Position numbers and translations under genes: made by a program
Origin: Cognatundibacterium griseum
GTDB taxonomy: Bacteria > Pseudomonadota > Gammaproteobacteria > Burkholderiales > Burkholderiaceae_D
Length of the DNA: 64,000 nt
Assembly (NCBI RefSeq): GCF_014284195.1
Contig: NZ_JACOGC010000007.1
Coordinates: 1 to 64,000 of the forward strand
Direction of reading: 5' to 3'
The notes under the pieces: generated by a model
The model's input: only the letters and a program-made list of their open reading frames with translations
What the model was told of the DNA's origin: nothing
The model's database searches: none
Shown here: positions 44,682-54,922 of the stretch, piece after piece
Position numbering within the stretch: the stretch's first letter is position 1
How the letters are laid out: each line of letters starts with the position of its first letter

Positions 44682-46742
44682 ATGACCCGTAAGCTGTTCG
44701 TCACCACCGCCCTCCCTTACGCTAACGCGCCCTTCCACCTCGGCCACATCATGGAATACATCCAGGCTGACATCTGGGTCAGGCATCAGCGAATGTCGGG
44801 TAACGAAGTGCATTTCGTAGGTGCGGATGATGCGCACGGTGCACCGATCATGATTGCCGCTGAAAAGGCCGGCATCACGCCGCAAGAGTTCGTTGCGCAG
44901 ATCGCGGCTGGCCGCAAGCAATATCTGGATGGTTTCCATATTCAGTTTGACAACTGGCATTCGACTGACGGCGCGGAAAACCATGCGCTGTCGCAGGACA
45001 TTTACCGCAAACTGAAAGCCGCCGGTTTCATCACCAGCAAAACTATCGAGCAATTCTACGATCCGGTCAAAAACATGTTCCTGCCGGATCGCTACATTAA
45101 GGGCGAATGTCCGAAATGCGGCGCCAAAGATCAGTATGGCGATTCATGCGAAGTCTGCAGCGCCGTATACGCGCCGACCGAAGTCGTGAATCCTTACTCT
45201 GTATTGACTGGTGCTACACCAGTCATGAAATCGTCGGAGCATTTTTTCTTCAAACTATCTGACCAGCAATGCGTTGATTTCCTGCGCGGCTGGGCTTTAC
45301 AAGATAACCGCCTGCAATCGGAAGTAGCGAACAAATGCAAAGAATGGCTGGAAGGCGAAGATGGCCTGGGCGACTGGGATATCAGCCGCGACGCTCCTTA
45401 TTTCGGTATCGAAATTCCAGATCAGCCGGGTAAATATTTTTACGTCTGGCTCGATGCGCCGGTCGGCTATCTGGCTTCACTGAAAAATTATTTCGGTAAA
45501 ACCGGACGCGATTTCGACGCCTTCATGGCCGATCCGTCCACCGAACAAATTCACTTTATCGGCAAAGACATCACCTATTTCCACACGCTGTTCTGGCCTG
45601 CAATGCTGAAATTCTCCGGCTACAAAACGCCGGACAATGTGTATGCACATGGCTTCGTGACCGTTTCCGGTGAAAAAATGTCGAAATCGCGCGGTACCGG
45701 CATCTCGCCATTACGCTACCTTGAAATCGGCATGAATCCGGAATGGTTGCGCTATTACTTCGCGGCTAAACTGAACGCGAAAGTCGAGGATTTAGATCTG
45801 AATCCGGATGATTTTGTTGCCCGTGTCAATTCCGATCTGATCGGTAAGTACATCAACATCGCATCCCGCGCTGCCGGCTTCATCAGCAAGCGTTTCAACG
45901 GCGTCATCAGTACAGCTTGGGCAACGTCTGACGATGCCTTCCTCGCCAATCTGCGCAATGCCGCGCCAGAAATTCAGGCATTGTTTGAAGCGCGTGAATA
46001 CGGTAAAGCCTTGCGTGCAGCGATGGAGCAAGCCGATCTGGTGAACGCTTATGTCGACGCGAACAAACCTTGGGAACTGGCGAAAAAACCGGAAAACGAT
46101 GCCAAGTTACAAGAAGTGTGCAGCCGCCTGCTGGAGGCTTTCCGTATCCTGACGATTTTCCTGAAACCGGTATTGCCACAACTCACCACCCAGGTCGAAG
46201 CACAGCTGAATCTCGCACCACTGCAATGGGCCGATGTCACCACACCGATGCCGGATCAGCATGTGATCCACCCTTATACACATTTGATGCAGCGTGTTGA
46301 TCCTCTGATTTTCGATCAGTTATTTGATGCGCCGACGGCGGCTCCAGCGGCGGTTGCAGACGCCGCATCCACGGCAACCAGTACGATCGAACCACTGGCC
46401 GAAGAAATCAAGATCGACGATTTCGCCAAAGTTGATCTGCGCATTGCAAAGATCGTCCATTGCGAACATGTTGATGGTTCCGACAAACTGCTGCGCCTCA
46501 CGCTGGATGTGGGTGAAGGTAAAACACGGAATGTGTTTTCCGGCATCAAATCAGCTTACCAGCCTGAACAGCTGATCGGCAAATTCACCGTGATGGTCGC
46601 GAATCTGGCACCGCGCAAGATGAAATTCGGCATGTCCGAAGGCATGGTGCTGGCCGCATCCGCCGCCGATGAAAAAGCCAATCCGGGCCTTTACATTCTG
46701 GAAGCCTGGCCGGGTGCGCAACCTGGGATGCGGGTACGGTAA
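44682..46742 (+). CDS. metG: Methionyl-tRNA synthetase
   Basis: Charges tRNA-Met. The 686-residue class I enzyme has the HIGH motif in [11 protein letters not shown] (His19-His22), a zinc knuckle [17 protein letters not shown], the KMSKS motif in [12 protein letters not shown] and the helical anticodon domain (about 390-540). An Ala/Thr-rich linker leads to a C-terminal EMAP-like tRNA-binding dimerisation domain (about 580-686, [15 protein letters not shown]). Length matches E. coli MetG (677). A 6-bp inverted repeat CTGTTA/TAACAG lies 32 nt upstream of the start. Confidence 0.97.
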   Translation: MTRKLFVTTALPYANAPFHLGHIMEYIQADIWVRHQRMSGNEVHFVGADDAHGAPIMIAAEKAGITPQEFVAQIAAGRKQYLDGFHIQFDNWHSTDGAENHALSQDIYRKLKAAGFITSKTIEQFYDPVKNMFLPDRYIKGECPKCGAKDQYGDSCEVCSAVYAPTEVVNPYSVLTGATPVMKSSEHFFFKLSDQQCVDFLRGWALQDNRLQSEVANKCKEWLEGEDGLGDWDISRDAPYFGIEIPDQPGKYFYVWLDAPVGYLASLKNYFGKTGRDFDAFMADPSTEQIHFIGKDITYFHTLFWPAMLKFSGYKTPDNVYAHGFVTVSGEKMSKSRGTGISPLRYLEIGMNPEWLRYYFAAKLNAKVEDLDLNPDDFVARVNSDLIGKYINIASRAAGFISKRFNGVISTAWATSDDAFLANLRNAAPEIQALFEAREYGKALRAAMEQADLVNAYVDANKPWELAKKPENDAKLQEVCSRLLEAFRILTIFLKPVLPQLTTQVEAQLNLAPLQWADVTTPMPDQHVIHPYTHLMQRVDPLIFDQLFDAPTAAPAAVADAASTATSTIEPLAEEIKIDDFAKVDLRIAKIVHCEHVDGSDKLLRLTLDVGEGKTRNVFSGIKSAYQPEQLIGKFTVMVANLAPRKMKFGMSEGMVLAASAADEKANPGLYILEAWPGAQPGMRVR

Positions 46743-46768
46743 CACCATTGAGCATATCGTCCGGCGCA

Positions 46769-47248
46769 ATGACCTTGACGATACGAGAAGCCACGATTAC
46801 AGATGCAACCTTAATTGCGGCACTCACCCGCTCGTGCTGGGCAGGAATCGTAGCGGCCAGCTCGGCTGCGCATCGTGAGACGCCAGCTATCGTGGCGCAG
46901 GATTTATCTGGCGGCGGAGCATTTTTACTGTTCGCCGCTCAAGAGCCGGTCGGTTCTGTCCGTTGGGCCGTACCGGATACAAATCCTCATCTGTGGGAAA
47001 TACGCCGCATGGGCGTCCTGCCTGCGCACAGACAGCAGGCACTGTCACGACTGTTGCTGGAAGCAGTGATCCATGCTGCCGGTATTTGTTCCATTCCTGA
47101 ACTTCGCCTCGCTGTTCGGCATGATCAGCCCCGTTTGCTGCAGCTTTATGCCGGCTATGGGTTTGAACTGGCTCCGGGGCTGGCATATGCACATGCCAAC
47201 CCTGCGGAACCTGCGCCTTATGTTATGCGTCGTTTTCTGAAAAGCTGA
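46769..47248 (+). CDS. GNAT-family N-acetyltransferase
   Basis: A 159-residue protein starting MTLTIREATITDATLIAALTR, the usual GNAT opening. The acetyl-CoA loop region reads EIRRMGVLPAHRQQALSRLLLEAVIHAA, where the usual Q/RxxGxG/A appears as HRQQALS, slightly altered. The closing LQLYAGYGFEL matches motif B. Substrate unknown. It starts 26 nt after metG and may be cotranscribed with it. An in-frame TTG at 46748 is a less likely start. Confidence 0.8.
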   Translation: MTLTIREATITDATLIAALTRSCWAGIVAASSAAHRETPAIVAQDLSGGGAFLLFAAQEPVGSVRWAVPDTNPHLWEIRRMGVLPAHRQQALSRLLLEAVIHAAGICSIPELRLAVRHDQPRLLQLYAGYGFELAPGLAYAHANPAEPAPYVMRRFLKS

Positions 47249-47341
47249 CGAAATACGCACAGTTTCAACGCGCTAATATATTTACAGTATACTCACCGGA
47301 CTTGCTTAACTCGTCCTGACCCTGATCCGGAATACTCTTTC

Positions 47342-49165
47342 ATGAATAACCCGACTATTGCCCACGCAGTGATTTCCCCGATCCCTGCACGTCTGCTGCA
47401 ACTCCGCAATGCAATGAAATCACGCGGACTGGATGCCTGCATTATTCCATCTGCCGACCCGCATTTATCAGAGTACCTGCCAGACCACTGGCAAGGCAGA
47501 ACTTACTTTTCAGGATTCACCGGGTCGGTCGGCACACTGGTGGTCACTGCGGATTTTGCTGGATTATGGGTGGACAGCCGTTACTGGAGCCAGGCGGAAA
47601 AAGAGCTGGCACCAACCGGTATCCAGATGATGAAGATCGCATCGGCGGCGGCAACCCTGCATATTGACTGGCTGGCCAACCATCTGCAACCGGGTCAGAC
47701 CGTTGGTGCGGATGGCATGGTTCTGGGACTGGCAACGGCAAGAGCGCTGGAAACTACCCTGCAAAAACGCGGGATACGGCTCGATACCAGCCATGATCTG
47801 CTGCAGGCAACCTGGGATCAGCGACCACCGCTGCCACAGTCTCCGGTCTTTGAACATGTCGCACCGTTTGCCGTCACCAGCCGCCGGGAGAAACTGGCGC
47901 TGATTCGCGGGCAAATGCAGATCAAAGGAGCCAATTGGCATTTTGTCTCCACCGTGGATGACATCGCCTGGATTTTCAATCTGCGCGGTTCAGACGTCAG
48001 TTACAACCCTGTATTTGTGGCACATGCGCTGATCGGCACAAACGCTGCCACGCTATTTGTTTCTTCCGGAAAGATCAGCCCCGAACTGGCTGCCCGGCTG
48101 GCAGAGGATCAGATCACGGTGCAGGATTATTCCGATGCCCGGAAAGCCGTCAGCAGCTTGCCGGACGATGCTTGTCTGCTCATCGATCCGCGGCGCATGA
48201 CTGATGGCTTCAGAAAAGCCGTGCCGCCTCAAGTACACGTCATTGAAGCCATTAATCCTTCCGTCTTTGCAAAATCCCGGAAAAATGCACAAGAGATCGC
48301 TCATATACGGGAAGCCATGGAGCAGGATGGCGCAGCGCTCTGTGAGTTTTTCAGCTGGCTGGAATCTGCGCTGGGAACGGAAACAGTGACCGAACTCACG
48401 ATCGACGAAAAAATCTGCGCGGCCCGCGCCCGTCAGCCCCATTTCATTTCCCCCAGTTTTGGTACGATAGCCGGTTTTAACGGTAACGGCGCCATGCCGC
48501 ATTACCGGGCAACGCCTGAATCGCATGCCGTGATTGAAGGTGATGGTTTATTACTGATTGATTCGGGTGGGCAGTACCTGAATGGCACCACCGATATCAC
48601 CCGCGTCATGCCAGTCGGCCAAGTGTCCGAAGCACAGAAAAATGACTTTACACTGGTCCTGAAAGGTATGATCAACCTGTCGCAGATGCAATTCCCGCGT
48701 GGAACCCCTTCCCCGGCGCTCGATACGGTAGCGCGCGCGCCCATCTGGCAGGCAGGAATCAATTACGGTCACGGTACTGGTCATGGCGTCGGTTATTTTC
48801 TGAATGTCCATGAAGGACCACAATCCATTTCCGGTGCGCTGGCAGAAGCACATACTGCCATGGAAGAAGGCATGATCACCTCTAATGAACCAGGGATCTA
48901 CCGCCCTGAAAAATGGGGTGTCCGGATTGAAAATCTGCTGCTGACGGTTCCGGCTGTGAGCACGGAATTTGGTGATTACCTGAAATTTGAAACAGTCACC
49001 TTGTGCCCGATTGATACGCGCTGCATTCAGCTTGCACTGATGAGAGCCGATGAAATCACCTGGCTGAACGATTACCATGCAACGGTCCGGCAACGTCTCG
49101 CGTCCAGACTTTCCGGCGCCGCCCTGAACTGGCTGCTGGAACGTACCGAACCTATTTCGCATTAA
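47342..49165 (+). CDS. Xaa-Pro aminopeptidase (aminopeptidase P, M24 family)
   Basis: Cleaves an N-terminal residue that precedes proline. The 607-residue protein has the long three-domain form: two creatinase-like N-terminal domains (about 10-320) and a C-terminal pita-bread domain. Metal ligands are seen in LLLIDSGGQYLNGTTDITR (two Asp), GHGTGHGVGYFLNVHEGP (His), ITSNEPGIY (Glu) and GVRIENLL (Glu). It resembles eukaryotic XPNPEP1 in length. Cytoplasmic, as no signal peptide is seen. It is monocistronic, 93 nt after the GNAT gene. Confidence 0.93.
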   Translation: MNNPTIAHAVISPIPARLLQLRNAMKSRGLDACIIPSADPHLSEYLPDHWQGRTYFSGFTGSVGTLVVTADFAGLWVDSRYWSQAEKELAPTGIQMMKIASAAATLHIDWLANHLQPGQTVGADGMVLGLATARALETTLQKRGIRLDTSHDLLQATWDQRPPLPQSPVFEHVAPFAVTSRREKLALIRGQMQIKGANWHFVSTVDDIAWIFNLRGSDVSYNPVFVAHALIGTNAATLFVSSGKISPELAARLAEDQITVQDYSDARKAVSSLPDDACLLIDPRRMTDGFRKAVPPQVHVIEAINPSVFAKSRKNAQEIAHIREAMEQDGAALCEFFSWLESALGTETVTELTIDEKICAARARQPHFISPSFGTIAGFNGNGAMPHYRATPESHAVIEGDGLLLIDSGGQYLNGTTDITRVMPVGQVSEAQKNDFTLVLKGMINLSQMQFPRGTPSPALDTVARAPIWQAGINYGHGTGHGVGYFLNVHEGPQSISGALAEAHTAMEEGMITSNEPGIYRPEKWGVRIENLLLTVPAVSTEFGDYLKFETVTLCPIDTRCIQLALMRADEITWLNDYHATVRQRLASRLSGAALNWLLERTEPISH

Positions 49166-49210
49166 ATTTCGCATTAAGCCTGCATGCCGCATCACCATGC
49201 GGCATGGTTT

Positions 49211-50125
49211 TTATACCCATTCCCTGCAATAACGGAGAAAGTGCTGCAACCGGGGGGAAAGCAATTTATGCCGGTGATAAACCAGATAAAAATGCCTTCG
49301 CAAGGCAGGCAACTCCGTTTGCAGTTCGCATAAGCGTCCAAGCGCCAGCAAATCCTCCACGACGATTCTGGAAATGCACGCCAGTCCCAGACCTGCGGCA
49401 GCCGCATGTTTGATCGTTTCCGGATTACCAAACTCTCCCGCAACTTTCAGGGAAGAAAAATGGGGCAGCAACATCTGTTCAACATGTTCTCGGGTGCCGG
49501 AACCGGGTTCCCGCAACAACCACCTTGCCGACTGTAAATCCTGGTAAGTAACGCGGCCATGATTGCGTGTTGCCAGGGCATGATCTGGTGCGCAGACAAT
49601 CACCATTTCATCTTCCAGCCACGGCTCCACGGATAATTCCGTATCGTGACAGGCCCCTTCGATAAAACCACAATCCACAGCATATCCTGCGACTGCACTC
49701 ACGACCTCTGCCGTATTGGCGATGTATAACTGGGGATAATCCGGCAAATCAGCCTGCTGCCGTGCAGATGAGCGCTCCCTCTGACTATCCGCCAGCAATG
49801 CCGGTAAGCAGTAACTCCCGATCGTCATGCTGGCGCCGATCCGGATGCCGGACCAGCGATCATCTCCTTCCGTAAATAATTGCTCGACGGAAGATGCGGT
49901 ATCAAGCAGCAGACGCGCTTGCGGCAACAGCAACCGTCCATTGTCATTCAACATCAGACGCTTGCCGATACGGTCAAACAATTGATGGGACAAAACATGC
50001 TCCAGCTCATTCAAGGCCGCACTGGTAGCCGATTGCGATAAGGAAACGACTTCCGATGCGGCGACCGTGCTGCCCGATTCTGCAACTGCGAGAAATACCT
50101 GTAATTGACGGAGACTTAATTTCAT
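49211..50125 (-). CDS. LysR-type transcriptional regulator (YeiE-like)
   Basis: A 304-residue DNA-binding regulator. The winged helix-turn-helix is at the N-terminus (LSLRQLQVFLAVAESGSTVAASEVVSLSQSATSAALNELE) and the effector domain covers about 90-295, with GYAVDCGFIEG and EPGSGTREHVEQMLL. It is divergent from a YeiH-family gene, as yeiE and yeiH are in enterobacteria, so it probably controls that gene and itself. The 112-nt shared gap has an AACCTG-TTTTT-CAGGTT inverted repeat. The effector is unknown. Confidence 0.9.
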   Translation of the reverse strand: MKLSLRQLQVFLAVAESGSTVAASEVVSLSQSATSAALNELEHVLSHQLFDRIGKRLMLNDNGRLLLPQARLLLDTASSVEQLFTEGDDRWSGIRIGASMTIGSYCLPALLADSQRERSSARQQADLPDYPQLYIANTAEVVSAVAGYAVDCGFIEGACHDTELSVEPWLEDEMVIVCAPDHALATRNHGRVTYQDLQSARWLLREPGSGTREHVEQMLLPHFSSLKVAGEFGNPETIKHAAAAGLGLACISRIVVEDLLALGRLCELQTELPALRRHFYLVYHRHKLLSPRLQHFLRYCREWV

Positions 50126-50141
50126 TTAAATAAATTTAATT

Positions 50142-50158
50142 AACCTGTTTTTCAGGTT
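50142..50158. promoter_or_regulatory. Inverted repeat, candidate LysR-regulator operator
   Basis: AACCTG (50142-50147) and CAGGTT (50153-50158) with a 5-nt T spacer, in the AT-rich gap between divergent regulator and membrane protein genes, 16 nt upstream of the regulator start. Size and place suit a LysR-type site. Confidence 0.5.
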
Positions 50159-50237
50159 GATTATACAAAAATAATCCGTTTTTTAATTTTAATATATTCC
50201 CCTATGCTGCACAGCATCTTCATTGGACACAGAGATC

Positions 50238-51293
50238 ATGCCCGCATACACCACCTTCAGCACTGCCCGCCGTTTCGGTAAAAATGTCTCTCTTTTTTCC
50301 CCTGGTGTGTTTTTGTGCGCGTGCTTCGCATTGGGTGCGTTGCTGATGGCGCAGCAATCATGGATGCAGCAACACGGTCTCAGCGCATTGAGTATCGCGA
50401 TGCTTGCCGGAATCTGCCTCGGCAACAGCCTGTTCAGGCAGCATGCCGCCCAATTTGGCAAGGGCATACAATTTTCACGTCAGGAATTACTGCGTTCAGG
50501 CATTGTTTTATACGGATTACGTCTGAGCCTGCAGGATATTACCCATATCGGTCTGCTGGCTGTATTGATTGATGCATTGATTGTCTGCAGCACGTTTGGA
50601 ATCGCCCTCTTCCTGGGAACAAAAGTATTCCGCCTGAACCGGGAGCTGAGTATGCTAATCGGCGCTGGCAGTGCGATTTGCGGGGCTGCAGCCATCATGG
50701 CAACGGAGCCGGTCGTCAAAGGTAAATCGGAAGAAGTCAGTGTGGCAATTGCCGGGGTCGTTCTGTTTGGCAGTTGCAGCATGTTGCTCTACCCCATATT
50801 CCCGCGGCTTCTGACTCACCTGAGTCCGACAGCGTATGGAATTTATGCCGGTTCGACCATTCATGAAGCAGGACAAGTCATCGTCGCAGGAAAAGCCGTC
50901 AGTGATCTGGCGGCAGACACGGCGATCATCACCAAAATGGTCAGAGTGATGATGCTGGCGCCATTTCTTCTTTTATTGCCCGCCGGTCTGCGTCACTTTC
51001 ATACGCCATGCGAGAAAAATGGACAGACCTCAGTCCGGATGCCGTGGTTTGCCGTGTTATTTATCTTGGTCGTGGGGATTAACTCGACTGGATGGATCGG
51101 CGAAGCGTACCGGGTCAGCCTGATTCAGGCGGATACTTTTGCCTTGTCCATGGCAATGTTTGCCCTGGGAGTCAATACGCAGATCAGCACCGTGCTGAAG
51201 GCCGGCTGGCCGCCATTTCTTTTATCCGCCAGTTTATGGATATGGCTCATCGCAGGGGGCGCATTGGTGAATTATTTGCTGATCGCCATCTGA
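50238..51293 (+). CDS. YeiH/UPF0324 family membrane protein
   Basis: A 351-residue inner membrane protein with about ten hydrophobic segments. Family motifs are LAGICLGNSLF, SGIVLYGLRLSLQDI, IGAGSAICGAAAIMATEPVVKGK and GSTIHEAGQVIVAGKAVS. The family is annotated as putative sulfate or small-anion exporters, without firm substrate proof here. ATG 50238 has AGAG nearby; a TTG 15 nt upstream is less likely. A 15-nt tandem duplication covers its stop codon. Confidence 0.9.
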   Translation: MPAYTTFSTARRFGKNVSLFSPGVFLCACFALGALLMAQQSWMQQHGLSALSIAMLAGICLGNSLFRQHAAQFGKGIQFSRQELLRSGIVLYGLRLSLQDITHIGLLAVLIDALIVCSTFGIALFLGTKVFRLNRELSMLIGAGSAICGAAAIMATEPVVKGKSEEVSVAIAGVVLFGSCSMLLYPIFPRLLTHLSPTAYGIYAGSTIHEAGQVIVAGKAVSDLAADTAIITKMVRVMMLAPFLLLLPAGLRHFHTPCEKNGQTSVRMPWFAVLFILVVGINSTGWIGEAYRVSLIQADTFALSMAMFALGVNTQISTVLKAGWPPFLLSASLWIWLIAGGALVNYLLIAI

Positions 51294-51317
51294 CGCCGCT
51301 GAATCTGACGCCGCTGA
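51288..51317. repeat. Tandem 15-bp duplication over the yeiH-like stop codon
   Basis: ATCTGACGCCGCTGA occurs twice in a row (51288-51302 and 51303-51317). The first copy holds the TGA stop of the membrane protein gene, so a second in-frame stop results. Confidence 0.85.
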
Positions 51318-51367
51318 AATAGCAGTACGGTGACAGCACTTCACCGCACGATGCCGTTCAATCATTG

Positions 51368-54300
51368 TTATTCCTGCGACGCCAGGAATTTTCTCAGGGC
51401 GAGATTCATTAAAGCCAGCTCACTCAACAAATGCTGCAGTGTGTCTGTCGTGCCTTGAAAGCGATTGTTTTTCCCGGACAACTCCAGGTCTCGCGCCAGA
51501 AATTCCACTGGCTCCGCCCCGAAATTCCCCACCAGACCTTTCAGGGTATGCGCGGAACGATACAGCAATTCGCTATCCTGTCGCTGGATGGCGTCCATGA
51601 TTTCATCCTGATACTGCGGACATGCCTCTAAAAAACTGTCGCCAATGATGCGGACAATTTCCACATCGGCACTCAGCAGTGCTTTATCGTAATCAAATTC
51701 CTGCACATGCTGGCCTTGCAGCAGACTCGCAGCAGATTCTATTTCCTGTGATTTTTCATTCATATTCTTTTTAAGCTCTGTCTGAAATTGAATTAACAAA
51801 TCCCTGAGTAATTCAGCCTTAATCGGTTTGGACACATACTGATCCATTCCCGCCGCCTGGCAGCGTTCCCAGTCGCCCGGCATCGCATTCGCGGTCATCG
51901 CAATAATAGGAATCCGTGACAAGTGCCACTCTGCCTCTGTCTGACGAATACGCTGCGTTGCCTCAATGCCTCCCATTTTCGGCATCTGCATATCCATCAG
52001 AATCACATCAAACGGCTCCTGCGAAAACTTCTCCAAAGCGATCAAACCATTTTCAGCAACAATGGCAACGAATCCCCATTTATTCAGCAGCGATAACACC
52101 AGCTTCTGATTAACCAGATTATCTTCAACCAGCAATATGCGCAATGAGGGCATGTCTTCTGACTGGCTGACGGTTTTATATACGTGCAGTTCTTCATGAC
52201 GCTCTTTTCCACCTGCCAGCATAGACACCACTGCGTCGTACAGTTCCGACTGACTCACCGGTTTAGTGATGTAATGCTGGACACCCAGTTCCTGACACTT
52301 CGCAAAATCCTCTCTGGAACCGGCTGAGGACAATAAAATAATCCGTTTTTTCAGCACTTCGTGCCTGTCATGCAACCGCATCCAAAAATCAAATCCATTC
52401 ATTTCAGGCATACAGACATCCAGCAATACCGCATCAAACTGGCTGTCCGGAGCCTGCTGCTCTATCACTGTCAGGGCCTCTTGTCCGGATGCAGCAAGCG
52501 TTATCTGCATTTCCCATTTTTTCAGCGTATCGGAAAAAAACAGCCGGTTGACTGCATTGTCATCCACGATCAGTGCATGCAAACCGGACAGATTCACGGT
52601 CTTTTGCATCGGTAACAGTTCATCTGCCTTGCCAAACCTGGCGGTGAAATAAAAAGTGCTGCCCTTTCCGGGCTCACTATTGACTTCCAACAGCCCGTTC
52701 ATGCACTGAACCAGCCGGGAAGAAATACTGAGCCCCAGCCCCGTTCCGCCATATTTGCGCGTGGTAGATGCATCCACCTGACTGAATGCGCTGAAGATCG
52801 TTGCCTGCTTGTCCTTCGGAATCCCGATGCCATGATCGGTGACCGAAAAGTAAATATCGATCCAGTCATTATTTTCATGTACCAGTTGCGCATCAATAAT
52901 GATATCGCCCGCGTCGCTGAACTTGATCGCATTACCAACCAGATTGACCATAATCTGGCGCAAACGTCCCGGATCGCCAGCCAGCATTTCCGGAATAGCC
53001 GGGTCGATTTTATACACCAGCTCAATGGCTTTCTCAGAGGAGTGGACCGCGATTCCTTTCAGTGTCGCAGCAATCAGCTCACGCAAGGAAAAATCAATGC
53101 GTTCAAGCACAACCTTCCCGGATTCTATTTTTGAGAAATCCAGAATATCGTTAATGATGCTCATCAGTGATTGCGAGGAGAGCCGGACCAGTTCCAGATA
53201 CTCTCGCTGCTCTGCCGTCAGGGTGGTATCGAGCGCTAATTCCGTCATCCCGATAATGCCATTCATCGGCGTCCTGATTTCATGGCTGACCGTGGCGAGA
53301 AAGTCGCTTTTTGCTTTATTGGCTGATTCGGCATCATTCTTTGCCTGCACCAGGTCTGCCTCAAAACGCAGGCGCTCGGTGATATCACGGCAGGAACCGT
53401 AAATACTGCCATCAGGCAGCAGTGCGGCATTCAGTTCAACAGGAATCAGCTGACCACTTTTGCTGATCAGAGTCAGTTCAGTGCGCAATGCCTTTTCGGA
53501 CAGAATTTTAAACAGGAAATGTTTTTTGGCTGCAGGTCTGTCTTTAGGGGGAAGCACTTCATACATACTGGTGCCAATCAACTCCTCCCTGCGGTAGCCC
53601 AGCATATCGAGTGCGAGGTCGTTCACGTAAATCCAGCACTCATTGGAGTCGGCCACAAACACGGCATCGGCCGCGTTATCCAGCAACATCCTCTGCTTGG
53701 CTTCGCTGTCTTTCAATGCACGGCTGACAGCAATACGTTCCGAAATATCCTTAAATGCGGCAACAGATCCGACCAGCACATCATTATCGTAAATCGGCGA
53801 CGCCACGATGGAGACAGGAAACAAAATACCCGACTGATGCTGAAAATACTCCAGCTCGGAGCGATAAACCTCGCCACTCTGTGTCGCCAGCGAAATCGGG
53901 CATTCCGCATCGGGTACATGCATGCCATCAGGTCTGATGGAATGAATCAGGTTATGCAGAATTTTTCCCTGCACTTCTCCAAACCGGCGCCCCAGTATTT
54001 TTTCACCTTCAGGGTTCAAGTAGGTACAGCATCCGTTCACATCCAGCGTATAAATACCCTGCCCCAGTGTATTCATCACATTTTGCAGTAATGTCTGACT
54101 GGATTCGATTTTTTCACGCAAGCGCAGCTGCTCTGAAATATCCGTGCGAATCGAAATATACTGATACGGCTGATGATTCCCATCCAGAAACGGGACAATG
54201 GTCGCATTAGTCCAGTAAAAGCTGCCACTCTTGGTTTTGTTCCGGATTTCCCCGTGCCACACTTTCCCCGACGAAATCGTCAGCCACAGATTGCGGAAAA

Positions 54301-54922
54301 ATGCTTCTGAATGCAAACCTGAATTGACGATACGATGATTATTACCGACCAGTTCATGGGCCGCATACTGGCTGATTTGGCAGAATTTCTCGTTGGCATA
54401 AAGAATGATTCCACTCGCGTCGGTGACGCTGACAATCGCATGCTGATCGAGGGCAAACTGTTGATTCTGGACTTTCTCAAGCGCATCTTCCAGATCTTTT
54501 CTGGTGGACAGCAATTCCTGCACCAGTCCGGACAATAATTGACTCAGGCTTTCCAGATCACTGTCATCCTGCAGATGTTTTCCCAGCGGCATCAGCAGCT
54601 GGTTCACCGTATTTCTGAGTGTCTGTAAAACCTGTTTTTTCTGCTCTGCGTCCTGACGCAGGGTTTCATTGAGCTGCACCAGTTCTGCAGAACTCAGCTC
54701 CAGACTCAGCTTACCCAGCGCCAGATCACGGTCAGCCTGCTGATAGGCGTCATCTGCCTGAATCAAAAAACTGCGCAAGCCGCCCAGCATCTTTCGCGCG
54801 GTGATACTGAGCTGCTCCGAAGCGGCAAACAGTTCCAGCTCGGCCAGCGCCTGTTCCAGCTGGTCTTCATCATGAATACCGAACAAGCGCTTGTACTGGC
54901 GCAGAGAGAGCTTGTGTAACAT
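51368..54922 (-). CDS. Hybrid histidine kinase with three PAS, two receiver and one HPt domain
   Basis: A 1184-residue multi-step phosphorelay sensor without membrane helices. Order: helical N-terminus (1-150), PAS1 (about 155-270), PAS2 (about 278-400), PAS3 (about 405-520), HisKA with His547 (VSHEIRTPMNG), HATPase (about 650-770, VGNAIKFSD and GGTGLGLSI), REC1 with Asp835, REC2 with Asp977 and HPt with His1125 (SAHTLKG). All phosphorelay residues are intact. Its start overlaps the FIST gene stop by one base (TGATG). The partner output is probably the HD-GYP regulator just upstream, though REC domains could act on others. Cytosolic sensing is likely. Confidence 0.93.
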   Translation of the reverse strand: MLHKLSLRQYKRLFGIHDEDQLEQALAELELFAASEQLSITARKMLGGLRSFLIQADDAYQQADRDLALGKLSLELSSAELVQLNETLRQDAEQKKQVLQTLRNTVNQLLMPLGKHLQDDSDLESLSQLLSGLVQELLSTRKDLEDALEKVQNQQFALDQHAIVSVTDASGIILYANEKFCQISQYAAHELVGNNHRIVNSGLHSEAFFRNLWLTISSGKVWHGEIRNKTKSGSFYWTNATIVPFLDGNHQPYQYISIRTDISEQLRLREKIESSQTLLQNVMNTLGQGIYTLDVNGCCTYLNPEGEKILGRRFGEVQGKILHNLIHSIRPDGMHVPDAECPISLATQSGEVYRSELEYFQHQSGILFPVSIVASPIYDNDVLVGSVAAFKDISERIAVSRALKDSEAKQRMLLDNAADAVFVADSNECWIYVNDLALDMLGYRREELIGTSMYEVLPPKDRPAAKKHFLFKILSEKALRTELTLISKSGQLIPVELNAALLPDGSIYGSCRDITERLRFEADLVQAKNDAESANKAKSDFLATVSHEIRTPMNGIIGMTELALDTTLTAEQREYLELVRLSSQSLMSIINDILDFSKIESGKVVLERIDFSLRELIAATLKGIAVHSSEKAIELVYKIDPAIPEMLAGDPGRLRQIMVNLVGNAIKFSDAGDIIIDAQLVHENNDWIDIYFSVTDHGIGIPKDKQATIFSAFSQVDASTTRKYGGTGLGLSISSRLVQCMNGLLEVNSEPGKGSTFYFTARFGKADELLPMQKTVNLSGLHALIVDDNAVNRLFFSDTLKKWEMQITLAASGQEALTVIEQQAPDSQFDAVLLDVCMPEMNGFDFWMRLHDRHEVLKKRIILLSSAGSREDFAKCQELGVQHYITKPVSQSELYDAVVSMLAGGKERHEELHVYKTVSQSEDMPSLRILLVEDNLVNQKLVLSLLNKWGFVAIVAENGLIALEKFSQEPFDVILMDMQMPKMGGIEATQRIRQTEAEWHLSRIPIIAMTANAMPGDWERCQAAGMDQYVSKPIKAELLRDLLIQFQTELKKNMNEKSQEIESAASLLQGQHVQEFDYDKALLSADVEIVRIIGDSFLEACPQYQDEIMDAIQRQDSELLYRSAHTLKGLVGNFGAEPVEFLARDLELSGKNNRFQGTTDTLQHLLSELALMNLALRKFLASQE

